A stretch of DNA of 64,000 bases. Origin: Triticum aestivum (taxonomy: Eukaryota; Streptophyta; Magnoliopsida; Poales; Poaceae). Each line of letters starts with the position of its first letter. Position 1 is the first letter of the stretch. The stretch covers positions 707,005,095 to 707,069,094 of the forward strand of contig NC_057810.1 of assembly GCF_018294505.1 (NCBI RefSeq), given 5' to 3'. The position numbers and the translations under genes are program-made. This document shows positions 33,691-42,835 of the stretch, in pieces. A model generated the notes under the pieces. It was not told where the DNA came from and made no database searches. It worked only from the letters and a program-made list of their open reading frames with translations.

Positions 33691-35224
33691 TCACATGGGT
33701 ATGGGCACTCCCCTTGGCAACTGCCAAGCTTGGGGGAGGTGCCCTGGTATCGTATCACCATCACACTTCTATCTTTACCGTTTTATTTAGTTCGATCCTT
33801 TTAGTAGTATCTTGATCTAGTAGATTGAAGCTTTGATATCAAGTAGTTTTGAGTTTTGCTTTGTGATCTCTTTATGTAATCGAGTCCGTGAGCTATCTAT
33901 AATAAAGATTAGTGTTGAGTCAAGGGCTTTGCTATGTTGCTATGATCTTGAGAAAGTAGAAAGAATAAAAGAGTTCATATTGATCTTATGGTTAGTGATG
34001 ACTTCACACATAGAAAGTATGAGGCATAAAAGTTGTTGAGAGTTGCTGAACGTAGTTTTGGTCATTGGTGCAATTAATAGGAAGTAATAAGGAAAGAGGG
34101 GTTTTACATACAAATATATTATCTTGGACATCTTTTATGATTGTGAAGCACTCATTAAGTATGACATGCTAAAAGAGTTGACGTTGGACAAGGAAGACAA
34201 CGTAATGCTTTATGTTTTCTCACATCTCAGTTAAAGTATATTGTCATTGACCTTCCAAACATGTTGAGCTTGCCTTTCCCCCTCATGCTAGCCAAATTCC
34301 TTGCACTAAGTAGAGATACTACCGGTGCTTCCAAATATACTTAAACCCAATTTTGCCATGAGAGTCCACCATACCTACCTATGGATTGAGTAAGATCCTT
34401 CAAGTAAGTTGTCATGTTGTAGGCAATAAAAATTGCTATCTAAATATGTATGACTTATTAGTGCAGAGAAAATAAGCTTTATACGATCTTGTTGTGGAAG
34501 CAATAAAAGCGACGGACTGCATAATAAAGGTCCACATACAAGGGGCAATATAAAGTGACGTTCTTTTGCATTAAGATTTTATGCATCCAACCCTAAAAGC
34601 ACATGACAACCTCTTCTTCCCTTTGCGAAGGGCCTATCTTTTACTTTATGTTTTTACTTTATGCTTGAGTCAAGGTGATCCTCACCTTTTCCTTTTTTTT
34701 CATTTTATCCTTTGGCAAGCTCCTTGTGTTTGAAAGATCATGATATATATATCCAATTGGATGTAAGTTAGCATGGACTATTATTGTTGACATCACCTAA
34801 AGGTGAATACGTTGGGAGGCAACACAATAAGCCCCTATCTTTCTCAGTGTCCGGCTAAAACTCCATAACCACAAGTATTGCGTGAGTGTTAGCAATTGTA
34901 GAAGACTACTTGATAGTTGAGTATGTGGACTTGTTGAAAAGCTCTATTGTTGACTCTTTCTGATGTTATGATAAATTGCAATTGCTTCAATGACCGAGAT
35001 TATAGTTTGTTAGCTTCGAATGAAGTTTCTGAACCATGCTTGACATTGTGAATTGATTGTTACTTGAGCATAAGAAATCATATGACAAAATCTATTTATT
35101 TTGCTGTCATAAGAATGATCATGATGCCCTCATGTCCGTATTTTATTTTTTATCGACACCTCTATCTCTAAACACGTGGACATACTTTTTGTTATCGGCT
35201 TCCGCTTGAGGACAAGCAAGGTCT
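33691..35224 (+). other. Non-coding 3' region of the Athila element
   Basis: This 1.5-kb stretch between the extra frame and the polypurine tract has no convincing frame. It contains a second copy of the AAGCTTGGGGGAGG motif at 33726-33739. Confidence 0.7.
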
Positions 35225-35238
35225 AAGCTTGGGGGAGT
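35225..35238 (+). other. Polypurine tract of the Athila element
   Basis: AAGCTTGGGGGAGT directly precedes the 3' LTR start at 35239, the place for plus-strand priming. Confidence 0.85.
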
Positions 35239-36766
35239 TGATACATCCATTTTGCATCATACTTTTATATCAATATTGATTGCATTATGGGCTGTTATTA
35301 CACATTATATCTCAATACTTATGGCTATTCTCTCTTATTTTACAAGGTTTACCATGAAGAGGGAGAATGCCGGCAGCTGGAATTCTGGCTGGAAAAGGAG
35401 CAAACATTGGAAACCTATTCTGCACTGCTCCAAAAATCCTGAAATTCCACGAAACTTATTTTTGGAATTAATAAGAATTATTGAGAGGAAGAAACACCTC
35501 AGGGGGCCCACACCCTGGCCAGGTGGGTGGGGAGGGGGGGTGCGCCCACCCCTACTGGGTGCGCCCCCTGTCTCCTGGCCCCCTGGCGGCCCTCCGGTTT
35601 CCATCTTCTGCTATATGAAGGATTTTACCCTGGAAAAAATCGTGGGCAAGCTTACGGGATGAAACTCCACCGCCACGAGGCAGAACCTTGGCGGAACCAA
35701 TCTAGGGCTCCGACGGAGCTGTTCTACCGGGGAAACTTCCCTCCGGGAGGGGGAAATCATCACCATTGTCATCACCAACGATCCTCTCATCGGTAGGGGG
35801 TCAATCTCCATCAACATCTTCACCAGCACCATCTCCTCTCAAAACCCTAGTTTATCTCTTGTATCCAATCTTGTATCCAAACCACAAATTGGTACCCGTG
35901 GGTTGCTAGTAGTGTTGATTACTCCTTGTAGTTGATGCTAATTGGTTTACTTGGTGGAAGATCATATGTTCAGTTCCTTAATTCATATTTTTACTTCTCT
36001 AATTATGAACATGAATATGCTTTTTGAGTAGTTATGTTTGTTCCCGAGGACAAGGGTGAAGTCTTGCTATTAGTAGTCATGTGAATTTGGTATTCGTTCG
36101 ATATTTTGATGAGATGTATGTTTTCTTTCATCTAGTGGTGTTATGTGAACATCGACTACATGACACTTCACCATTATTTGGGCCTAGAGGAAGGCATAGG
36201 GAAGTAATAAGTAGATGATGGGTTGCTAGAGTGAAAGAAGCTTAAGCCCTAGTTTATGTGTTGCTTCATTAGGGGCTGATTTGGATCCATATGTTTAATG
36301 TTGTGGTTAGGTTTACCTTAATACTTGTTTTGTAGTTACAGATGCTTGCAATAGGGGTTAATCATAAGTGGGATGCTTGTCCAAGTAAGGGCAGTACCCA
36401 AGCACCGGTCCACCCACATATCAAATTATCAAAGTACCGAACGCGAATCATATGAGTGTGATGAAAACTAGCTTGACGATAATTCCCATGTGTCCTCGGG
36501 AGCTCCTTTCTCATTATAAGAAATTGTCCAGGCTTATCCTTTGCTACAAAATGGATTGGGCCACCTTGCTGCACTTTATTTACTTTATTTGCTTGTTACT
36601 CATTACAATTTATCTTATCACAAAACTATCTATCACCTACAATTTCAGTGCTTGCAGAGAAAACCTTACTGAAAACCGCTTATCATTTCCTTCTGCTCCT
36701 TGTTGGGTTCGACACTCTTACTTATCGAAAGGACTATGATAGATCCCCTACACTTGTGGGTCATCA
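35239..36766 (+). repeat. Athila 3' LTR (uninterrupted)
   Basis: TGATACATCC...GGGTCATCA, 1528 bp, aligns along its length with the split 5' LTR with a few percent differences by eye. At 35611-35620 it shows the sequence into which the CACTA element went in the other LTR. Confidence 0.95.
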
Positions 36767-36771
36767 GGTGT

Positions 36772-37095
36772 CCATGGTATTAGTTATGTTACTCTTCTCT
36801 GTCATGCATGTCAGCTTCGTGGTACCTTACTTTTGCTTAGTAGAAATTTGAACTGAATGGCAACTTTATCTTTGATGTATCTGCGTAATAATTTCCTTCA
36901 GATATGCAAATTCCTCATGCAAAGCTCATGTGCTATTGTTTAACAATTGATTATCTGAATTGGCAAAAGATTGAGCACATTCCAAATAAAAAGTTTTTCA
37001 TTTGGATGCAACTGAAACTATTATCTATCAGGATCACTGCTATGTTTCTGATTTGCTTTCTGACTGTCAGTTGGATGCCTTATTGCTGAATCTTT
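36772..37095. other. Spacer between the Athila element and CACTA 2
   Basis: AT-rich sequence without a recognisable gene. It is the DNA that adjoined position 10692 before the Athila insertion, and it does not obviously continue the gene-like fragment at 10360-10544. Confidence 0.6.
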
Positions 37096-37284
37096 CACTG
37101 GTACAACGACGTGCTAAACCAATGGTTTTTAACCCCTTTCCACGACGACATTTGGAACTGTCGCCAAGTGAGTGTGGGTGATAGGGGGGGGGGTCCTTCC
37201 CACACGACCCAGAAATCGTCAGGGATAGACCCTCCTGGGACCCAGGCTGGGGCCGTGTGCGATCGGACAAGGCAACAAAACCCA

Positions 37285-37450
37285 ATCATTTCCGTAGGTA
37301 TGTACATCCCACACGGTGAATCTCAAAAAATCATTTCCGCAGGTATGTATATCCCACATGGCGAATCCCAGAAAATCATTTCCGTAGGTATGTACATCCC
37401 ACACGGTGAATCCTAGAAAAGCATTTCCGTAGGTATGTATATCACACACA
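37285..37450. repeat. Four 45-bp subterminal tandem repeats of CACTA 2
   Basis: Units with ATCATTTCCGTAGGTATGTA and CATCCCACACGGTGAATC begin at 37285, 37330, 37375 and 37420. The 45-bp period keeps a frame open and yields a 15-residue peptide repeat, but the same motif occurs inverted at the right end (about 41080-41215), so these are transposon terminal repeats, not a gene. Confidence 0.8.
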
Positions 37451-37846
37451 GTTCTTTGTGTGGAAACATTTATGCAAGGTGGCGTTTGTGCAAGGTGGCC
37501 TAACGCAAACAGCTCGCTACCAGAAGCCGTGTGTGATTGTTAGTTGATCGAACACGCCTACTTTCTAGAAACCGTGCGAGTTGTTTGAGTTCATCGCCCA
37601 TGGTGCTGTCTGAGTAACCGTTTGCAATAGAAAACCCCAATAAGCAGGGTAATTAGCCTATTATTGATAATCCATGTACTAATCAAACTGACATTTCTTA
37701 TAAAACACGCCAGATATTTCATATCCGTATAAAAGCAACTAGGATTTCATAATCGAATTACATCAGATAGCTTCGGCACTCAGTTACGCCATTACATAAC
37801 AGCACCAAGTTTCACATGCAGCATCAAAAACCTTCGGAAAGTAGCA

Positions 37847-39029
37847 TCACACATGGTAAATAGACAGATGAATCTCATCTGGGAAACTGCAGAAGCAGAG
37901 GGCAAATATTGAGCCTTTAGTGATGTTGAATGTCCTTGAAACTTTAGGCCAGTGGCTATGGATAATTGCCCGCCCAACCTTCGTCCTCTTCAGCAAGACT
38001 TCAATATTGTACCATGGGTGTTGAATGAATACCTTCCTCGCCTCTTGACCATGCAGGTGGTTTGAGAGGTAATCATCGGTGAACTGCTTTGAAAAGTACT
38101 GAAAACAAAGCTATGCATAAATCGCTGTTGTAAATTTTAAAATGGCGCAAGGGGTAAACCAAGCTAAAAGAGTTGGTACCATCCTATAGTTGACTGATGT
38201 CTTATTCATTGTGCAAACAAAGATCTTGCTATTATTTGTCGCAAGTTTCTTCATCCTAACAATCTTTCTGAGTTTCTTGACTTGACTGATATTCATGGAC
38301 ATCTCATTTCCCCATATGCAAAATGGGTCGAACAGTGGGACTAAGCCTCTGACAGCAGGACCTACATGTGCAAGACCAAATTGTAAGAAACCTAAATATT
38401 AGAATGATTCCTGCAACTGCACAATAATGTGCTATTAGCCCAAGGACCCTGCTTGAACAAACCTCGATGGTAAACCGCAATGTGTCCCATTGTTTCCCTG
38501 CAACACACATAAGGAAGATCTTAATCAGGTTAACTGAGAGTTGCCATACTATCAGTACAATATGTATTGAGTACAACCAAATTCGATTGGTGTTACATGC
38601 ATAACAATACAAAATTGTACCCATAGCAAATGAAAATCAAATTGTAGAACTGGACCAAACAGTTAAATGGACAGTAGACCAAATAAACCAAAATAGTTAA
38701 CTAAGCACGACATTGCAGAATAGAAACATGTACTAGAAGATAAGACAGTTATCAAAACAAAGAATGCTTGAGAACGGTACTATGAAATGTAGCAATTGTT
38801 GGACCAAAGTGTTAATTGAACATTACATTTCAGAGGACCAAACTATTAACTGAACATTAGATTTCATATTAACATCACAAAGGACAAATCACTAAAAGGC
38901 ACTGGCGGTGGCCTCGAGGAAACATCACGAACTGTATTTTAAAGTGGACAACCGCGTGGCGGTGTCGACGGTGGCCTCGAAGACGAGGTGCTCCTCCAAG
39001 ATCTGGCGGTCGACATGCATGGCAGCCAT
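37847..39029 (-). CDS. B3-like DNA-binding protein gene in CACTA 2 (left arm), intact, four exons
   Basis: On the minus strand four exons join without stops and with agreeing phases: 39029-38929 (phase 2), 38497-38463, 38361-38180 and 38098-37847, in all 570 nt or 189 codons plus stop. All introns are GT-AG. Exon 1 starts MAAMHVDRQILEEHLVFEAT; exon 3 holds LVPLFDPFCIWGNEM and the basic stretch VKKLRKIVRMKKL. From KIFVCTMNKTSVNYRM onward the protein follows the B3 pattern: first strand, FSKQFTDDYLSNHL helix, KVFIQ and YNIEVLLKR strands, GRAIIHSHWPKV, FNITKGSIFALCF ending. Exon 1 is the least certain, as it rests on start codon, donor and phase only. The B3 fold suggests nuclear DNA binding, perhaps of the element's own ends (inference). 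Confidence 0.7.
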
Positions 39030-39224
39030 AGCGACCTCGTTCGCGCGTGAGGCCGCATACTACTAACCTCCACGTTATACTGTGTGCAAAATGGCTATGG
39101 GCGGCGCTTAATTGGAGGAGGGGGGAAGTGATTTCGGTGGAAGGTGTCGCTCCGTCGGTCGGGGCATGTGGGACAGGAAAGGAGGAGGATGTTGTGGGTG
39201 GGGTGTGGATTACCTGACCATATC

Positions 39225-39440
39225 GACGAGGCCGTGCAGCAAGAAGAAGGGTCAGTGACGAGGAGGCCGCACAGCAAGAAGAAGGGTCGCCGCAAGGAGG
39301 CGGCGCTGCAAGAAGAAGGGTCGCCGGCGAGGAGGCGACACTGCAAGAAGAAGTGTAGCCGGCGAGGAGGCGGCGCTGCAAGAAGAAGTGTAGCCGGTGA
39401 GGAGGCGGCGCTGCAAGAAAAAGGGTCGTCGGCGAGGAGG
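39225..39440. repeat. 35-bp minisatellite, about six copies, in the loop of CACTA 2
   Basis: Units with GAGGAGGCGGCGCTGCAAGA and AGAAGGGTCG recur with exact 35-bp spacing (phrases at 39237, 39272, 39306, 39341, 39376 and 39411). Because 35 is not a multiple of three, frames rotate from unit to unit; open frames across it are compositional. Confidence 0.85.
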
Positions 39441-39922
39441 CTGAGCTGCTAGTAAGCAGCAGTGAAGGTTTGAACTTCGAAGCAAGGAGGAACAGTGGAA
39501 ATGTGGCTTTTGGTAGGAGGGAGGGGGCGGGGATATAGATATTTCCGCGGTGGCAAAAAAATTTCGCTCGGTGCCGTGAGAAACCGGAACGCAAGTGTGG
39601 TTCAAGCGGGGGTGATGGACTGTAGACGACGAAGCTTCCTGCATAAGCCAGACAAGACGGTGCGCCTTGTCGTGGGTAGAATTTTGTATTGTTGTGCATG
39701 TGAGGAATAAATCGAATTTGGCTGCACTTAATACATGAGAAACATATACAAGTGCTATATTTCCTAGTTCTTAATCATGCTTGGTTTGGATAAATGGGTT
39801 TTCTATGTGGCCTGAATTAATCTGATGAATCTGCAATGTGCTTATTTTTCATCAACATATTTTACTGATAGCATGCGAACCCTCACTTAACCTGATGACT
39901 AACTACCTTATATGTGTTGAAG

Positions 39923-40576
39923 GGAAACAATGGGAAGCACTGAGGTTTACAATCAAGGTTTGCACATGCATGGTCCTTTGTCTAATAGCACATTATCGTG
40001 CAATTGCAGTAACCATTCTAATATTTAGGTTTTTAACAATTTGGTCTTGTGCATGTAGGTCCTGCTGTCAGAGGTTTTGACCCACTGTTTGACCCTTTTT
40101 GCATATGAGGAAATGAGTTGTCCATGAATATCAGTCAAGTCAAGAAACTCAGAAAGATTGTTAGGATAAAGAAATTAGTGACAAAAAACAACAAGATCTT
40201 TGTCTGCATAATCAAGAAGACATCAGTTCACTACAGGATGGTACTAACTATTATACCTTGCCTATTTTATTCCTTTGCCCCATTTCCAATATAAGAAGAT
40301 ATTTATGCACATCCTTGTTTTTAGGCCTTTCCAACGCAGTTCACTGATGATTACCTCTCAAACCACCTGTATGGTCAGGAGGCGAGGAAGGTATTCATAC
40401 AACTCCCAAGGTTCAATATTGAAGTGTTCCTGAAGAGGACGAAGGATGGACGGTCAATCATCCACATGCACTGGCCTAAAGTTGCAAAGACCTTCAACAT
40501 CAATGAAGCCTCAATATGCGCCTTCTACTTCAGTAGTTTTCTAGATGAGATACATCTGTCTATGTACCGTCTATGA
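39923..40576 (+). pseudogene. B3-like gene copy in CACTA 2 (right arm), first exon missing and one stop
   Basis: This is the inverted counterpart of the left-arm gene. Exons 39923-39957 (35 nt), 40059-40240 (182 nt) and 40325-40576 (252 nt) have the same sizes and phases as those in the left arm. The B3 region is open: KIFVCIIKKTSVHYRM, FPTQFTDDYLSNHLYGQEAR, FNIEVFLKRTKDGRSIIH, FNINEASICAFYF. A TGA at 40106-40108 replaces the Trp codon found in the left copy. No equivalent of exon 1 lies upstream, where the minisatellite loop begins. An ATG at 40124 could still start a shorter protein of 122 residues that keeps the B3 domain. Confidence 0.7.
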
Positions 40577-40953
40577 TGCTAATTTCGAAAGATTATAGAT
40601 GTTGCATGTGAAACTTGGTGCTGGTGTAGTTGTGTAATGGGGTAGCTGAGTGCTGAAGCTATATGATGTTGTACTATGATGTATTTCAATTATGTAAATG
40701 AAATATATTGTGTGCTTCATATGAAATATCAATTAGATTAATAAATAGATTTTAACAATAGGATAATTAGCGTGCTAATTTTGAGTTTTTCTATTGCAAA
40801 CGTTATTGAGAAAACACTGTGTGTAATGCATTCAATAACGCACACAATTTTTAGGAATAAACCGTGTTAGATTAATGACAATCACCCACGACATTCTCTT
40901 GAAAACTGTTTGCGTTAGGCTACGTGGCACAAACGTTTACCACATAAAAACTT

Positions 40954-42831
40954 TGTGATGGACAGCCTTTGCCACATAGTTTCTTCTATGCACCGTGTGT
41001 GATGCATTCAATAACGCAAACGATAAAATTGTTAATACCGTGTGCAATGGAAACGCTATCACAAACGATTTAACGGGGAAAATTGTGTGTCATGTACTTG
41101 CGAACAGAAACATTTTCCTTGTAGCGACTGCGTGGGATGTATATACGAACGGAAACGTTTAGCGGGGACTGACTGTGTGGGATGTACTTACGATCGGAAA
41201 TGATTTTGCTTGTATAATTGTATTTTTTGAGCACTACTGTACGTATAACCGTATTTGGTCAGTCGCCGATCGCACATGACCTCATTTTGCTGAGCGTGTG
41301 TGCCAGGAGGGCATATCCCCGACGGTTTCCGGGTCGTGTTGGAAGGACCCCCCTATTGCCCACACTCACTAGGCGACGGTTCCAAATATCGTCGCGAAAA
41401 GGTGTTAAAAACCCTTTCTATAGCACCTCGTTGTACTAGTGAAACAACCACCACATACATAGGTAACATAGTTGATCTCCACTCATAAATTAAAACATGA
41501 GCAGCAGACTCAAAGCGCCGAAGAACCAACCATGCAACATGCGCCAAGCACCTGCAGGAACAAAACCAGCCCTTACATGTGTTGCCAACATGTTGTTTTC
41601 ATGTCTGAGTTAGTAAAAGATAAGTGACACTATACCCAAAGTAACATATGCAATTTCTTCTAAGCTTAGGCAGTTCCTATTGTTTTGCACCGGAATTTAA
41701 GACTCTACAATATTTTGAAGCAGCCATGCTTGGCAACTTCTCAAAATACCAACAGTAAACAATTGATAATCCTTTTAGCAAAAATATACACCATACCTTT
41801 CAATTTAATTGTACAGATCAAGACAGATAATTCTTTCGGATCTAAGGCCCATACAACCTCCTTTTTTTGTCAGACGCGAATGCAAAGAATCAAAACCTAA
41901 CAGTCCATACCAAATTCTTTAGCATCTAACAACCCCTACCACAAACCATAATAGCAAAGAGTCAAATATTATATGCTTTGGCCCGATACCAAATAGCTTA
42001 GGAATGAAGTTCAGTTTCTAAACCTCTGGTCTTCCAGTAACCTCATTGAAGAGTTAATAATAGGCCAGGATGATATGCATGCAATACAACAATACTTTAA
42101 ACATCAAGGAGGTAAAACCAATTCACTGCAACTATTATTTGTTGGACATGCTTCTATTCTAATTCATGCACTATTAGTAGTAGACAGATTAATACTAAAA
42201 GATAAATTATTTTAATATTTGTTAGTATGAACCTCTGATAAAAATGTACTCTATATAGAAATATATCTTTACAGAGGGAGTATAAAATACAGAAGCCCGA
42301 TGTAAGATTATTTTACATGAAAGCTAAATTATTTTTTTGGACATAAATCGGACCAAGTAAAGCAATGATTCCTAGATCCCAAACTAATAGCTACCATCCT
42401 TCATGCCAAAAAGATGCAGACATCTAAACAAATAGCATCCACTTGCACTTGATAATAACATAATTCATTGGTCAGATTGTTCCTCACTAATAGCTAAAAA
42501 TCAATTAGCATTCAGCAACACTTGTTACTTCATTTAAAACATAACAATGTAGAAGCATGCTATCTATAATTTGTTGACACTCCTGGCGGAAGTTAAACAA
42601 CAGAAACTACCAACAGAAACGAACTCTACAGAGGATAAGAACATACATGCCAATTTTGAAGTCCATAACTTTATGTAAAGTTCAGGAAGGCTATTGATTT
42701 TTCAATATGTGTGATTTAGTAGAATAGTTCCATTTGTTAAGCTTTTGAAAAGCCTGTACAATAACGCCAGTCAAATAAGCCAAACTTATCTAAATGTGCT
42801 AATTAATGTATATTGAATACAATCAATTAAT
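40954..42831. repeat. Tandem duplication, copy A (includes the CACTA 2 right end)
   Basis: This 1.88-kb unit starts TGTGATGGACAGCCTTTGCC within CACTA 2, crosses its right terminus (41441) and continues 1.39 kb into flanking DNA, ending GAATACAATCAATTAAT. It is repeated head-to-tail at 42836. It has no coding frame. A Stowaway-like end (ACAGAGGGAGTAT) lies near 42270. Confidence 0.9.
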
Positions 42832-42835
42832 TATG

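Larger units (their letters stand above)
10693..36766 (+). mobile_element. Ty3/gypsy LTR retrotransposon, Athila lineage, with nested insertions
   Basis: LTRs (TGATAC...TCATCA) are flanked by the 5-bp duplication GGTGT (10688-10692 and 36767-36771). Without the nested CACTA, the 5' LTR is about 1.52 kb and the 3' LTR (35239-36766) is 1528 bp. The primer binding site matches tRNA-Asp, and the polypurine tract abuts the 3' LTR. The internal region has gag-protease, reverse transcriptase, RNase H and integrase, then about 2.4 kb beyond integrase containing an extra reading frame. Gag type, the FMDD reverse transcriptase motif, the tRNA-Asp primer and the extra 3' region are typical of the Athila lineage; the exact Triticeae family is not assigned. 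Coding is broken in several places, so the copy is not autonomous. Confidence 0.92.
37096..41441. mobile_element. CACTA transposon 2 with inverted B3-like genes
   Basis: The left end CACTGGTACAACGACGTGCT and the reverse complement of the right end CACTAGTACAACGAGGTGCT align for over 100 bp (through GGTTTTTAAC, ATTTGGAAC, GTCGCC, AGTGAGTGTGGG). Subterminal repeats with CATTTCCG...TACATCCCACAC occur at both ends in opposite orientation. The flanking triplets are TTT and AAA, so no clean 3-bp target duplication is visible; the right side was later rearranged by duplication. The interior is an imperfect inverted repeat (about 37.75-38.6 kb against 39.68-40.58 kb) around a minisatellite loop, with B3-like genes on both arms. 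No transposase is seen. Confidence 0.8.

Noticed and set aside
37111..37416. Open frame with a 15-residue repeat (IISVGMYIPHGESQK-like units)
   Set aside because: The 45-bp period of CACTA 2 subterminal repeats keeps the frame open; the same motif occurs inverted at the other end of the element, so it is terminal repeat DNA.
37285..39440. CRISPR-like arrays (45-bp and 35-bp regular repeats)
   Set aside because: Units are contiguous without unique spacers, the genome is a plant, and both arrays lie inside a transposon.
38875..39699. 274-residue minus-strand frame, Leu/Ser/Ala-rich
   Set aside because: It runs across the 35-bp minisatellite and through another frame of the proposed B3 gene exon 1; composition and repeat structure explain its openness.
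37093..41444. Clean 3-bp target duplication for CACTA 2
   Set aside because: Flanking triplets are TTT and AAA, which do not match; the right flank was later duplicated, so I do not claim a duplication.
42220..42285. Complete Stowaway MITE in the tandem duplication unit
   Set aside because: Only one end (ACAGAGGGAGTAT) is recognisable; the opposite terminal repeat is too diverged to call.
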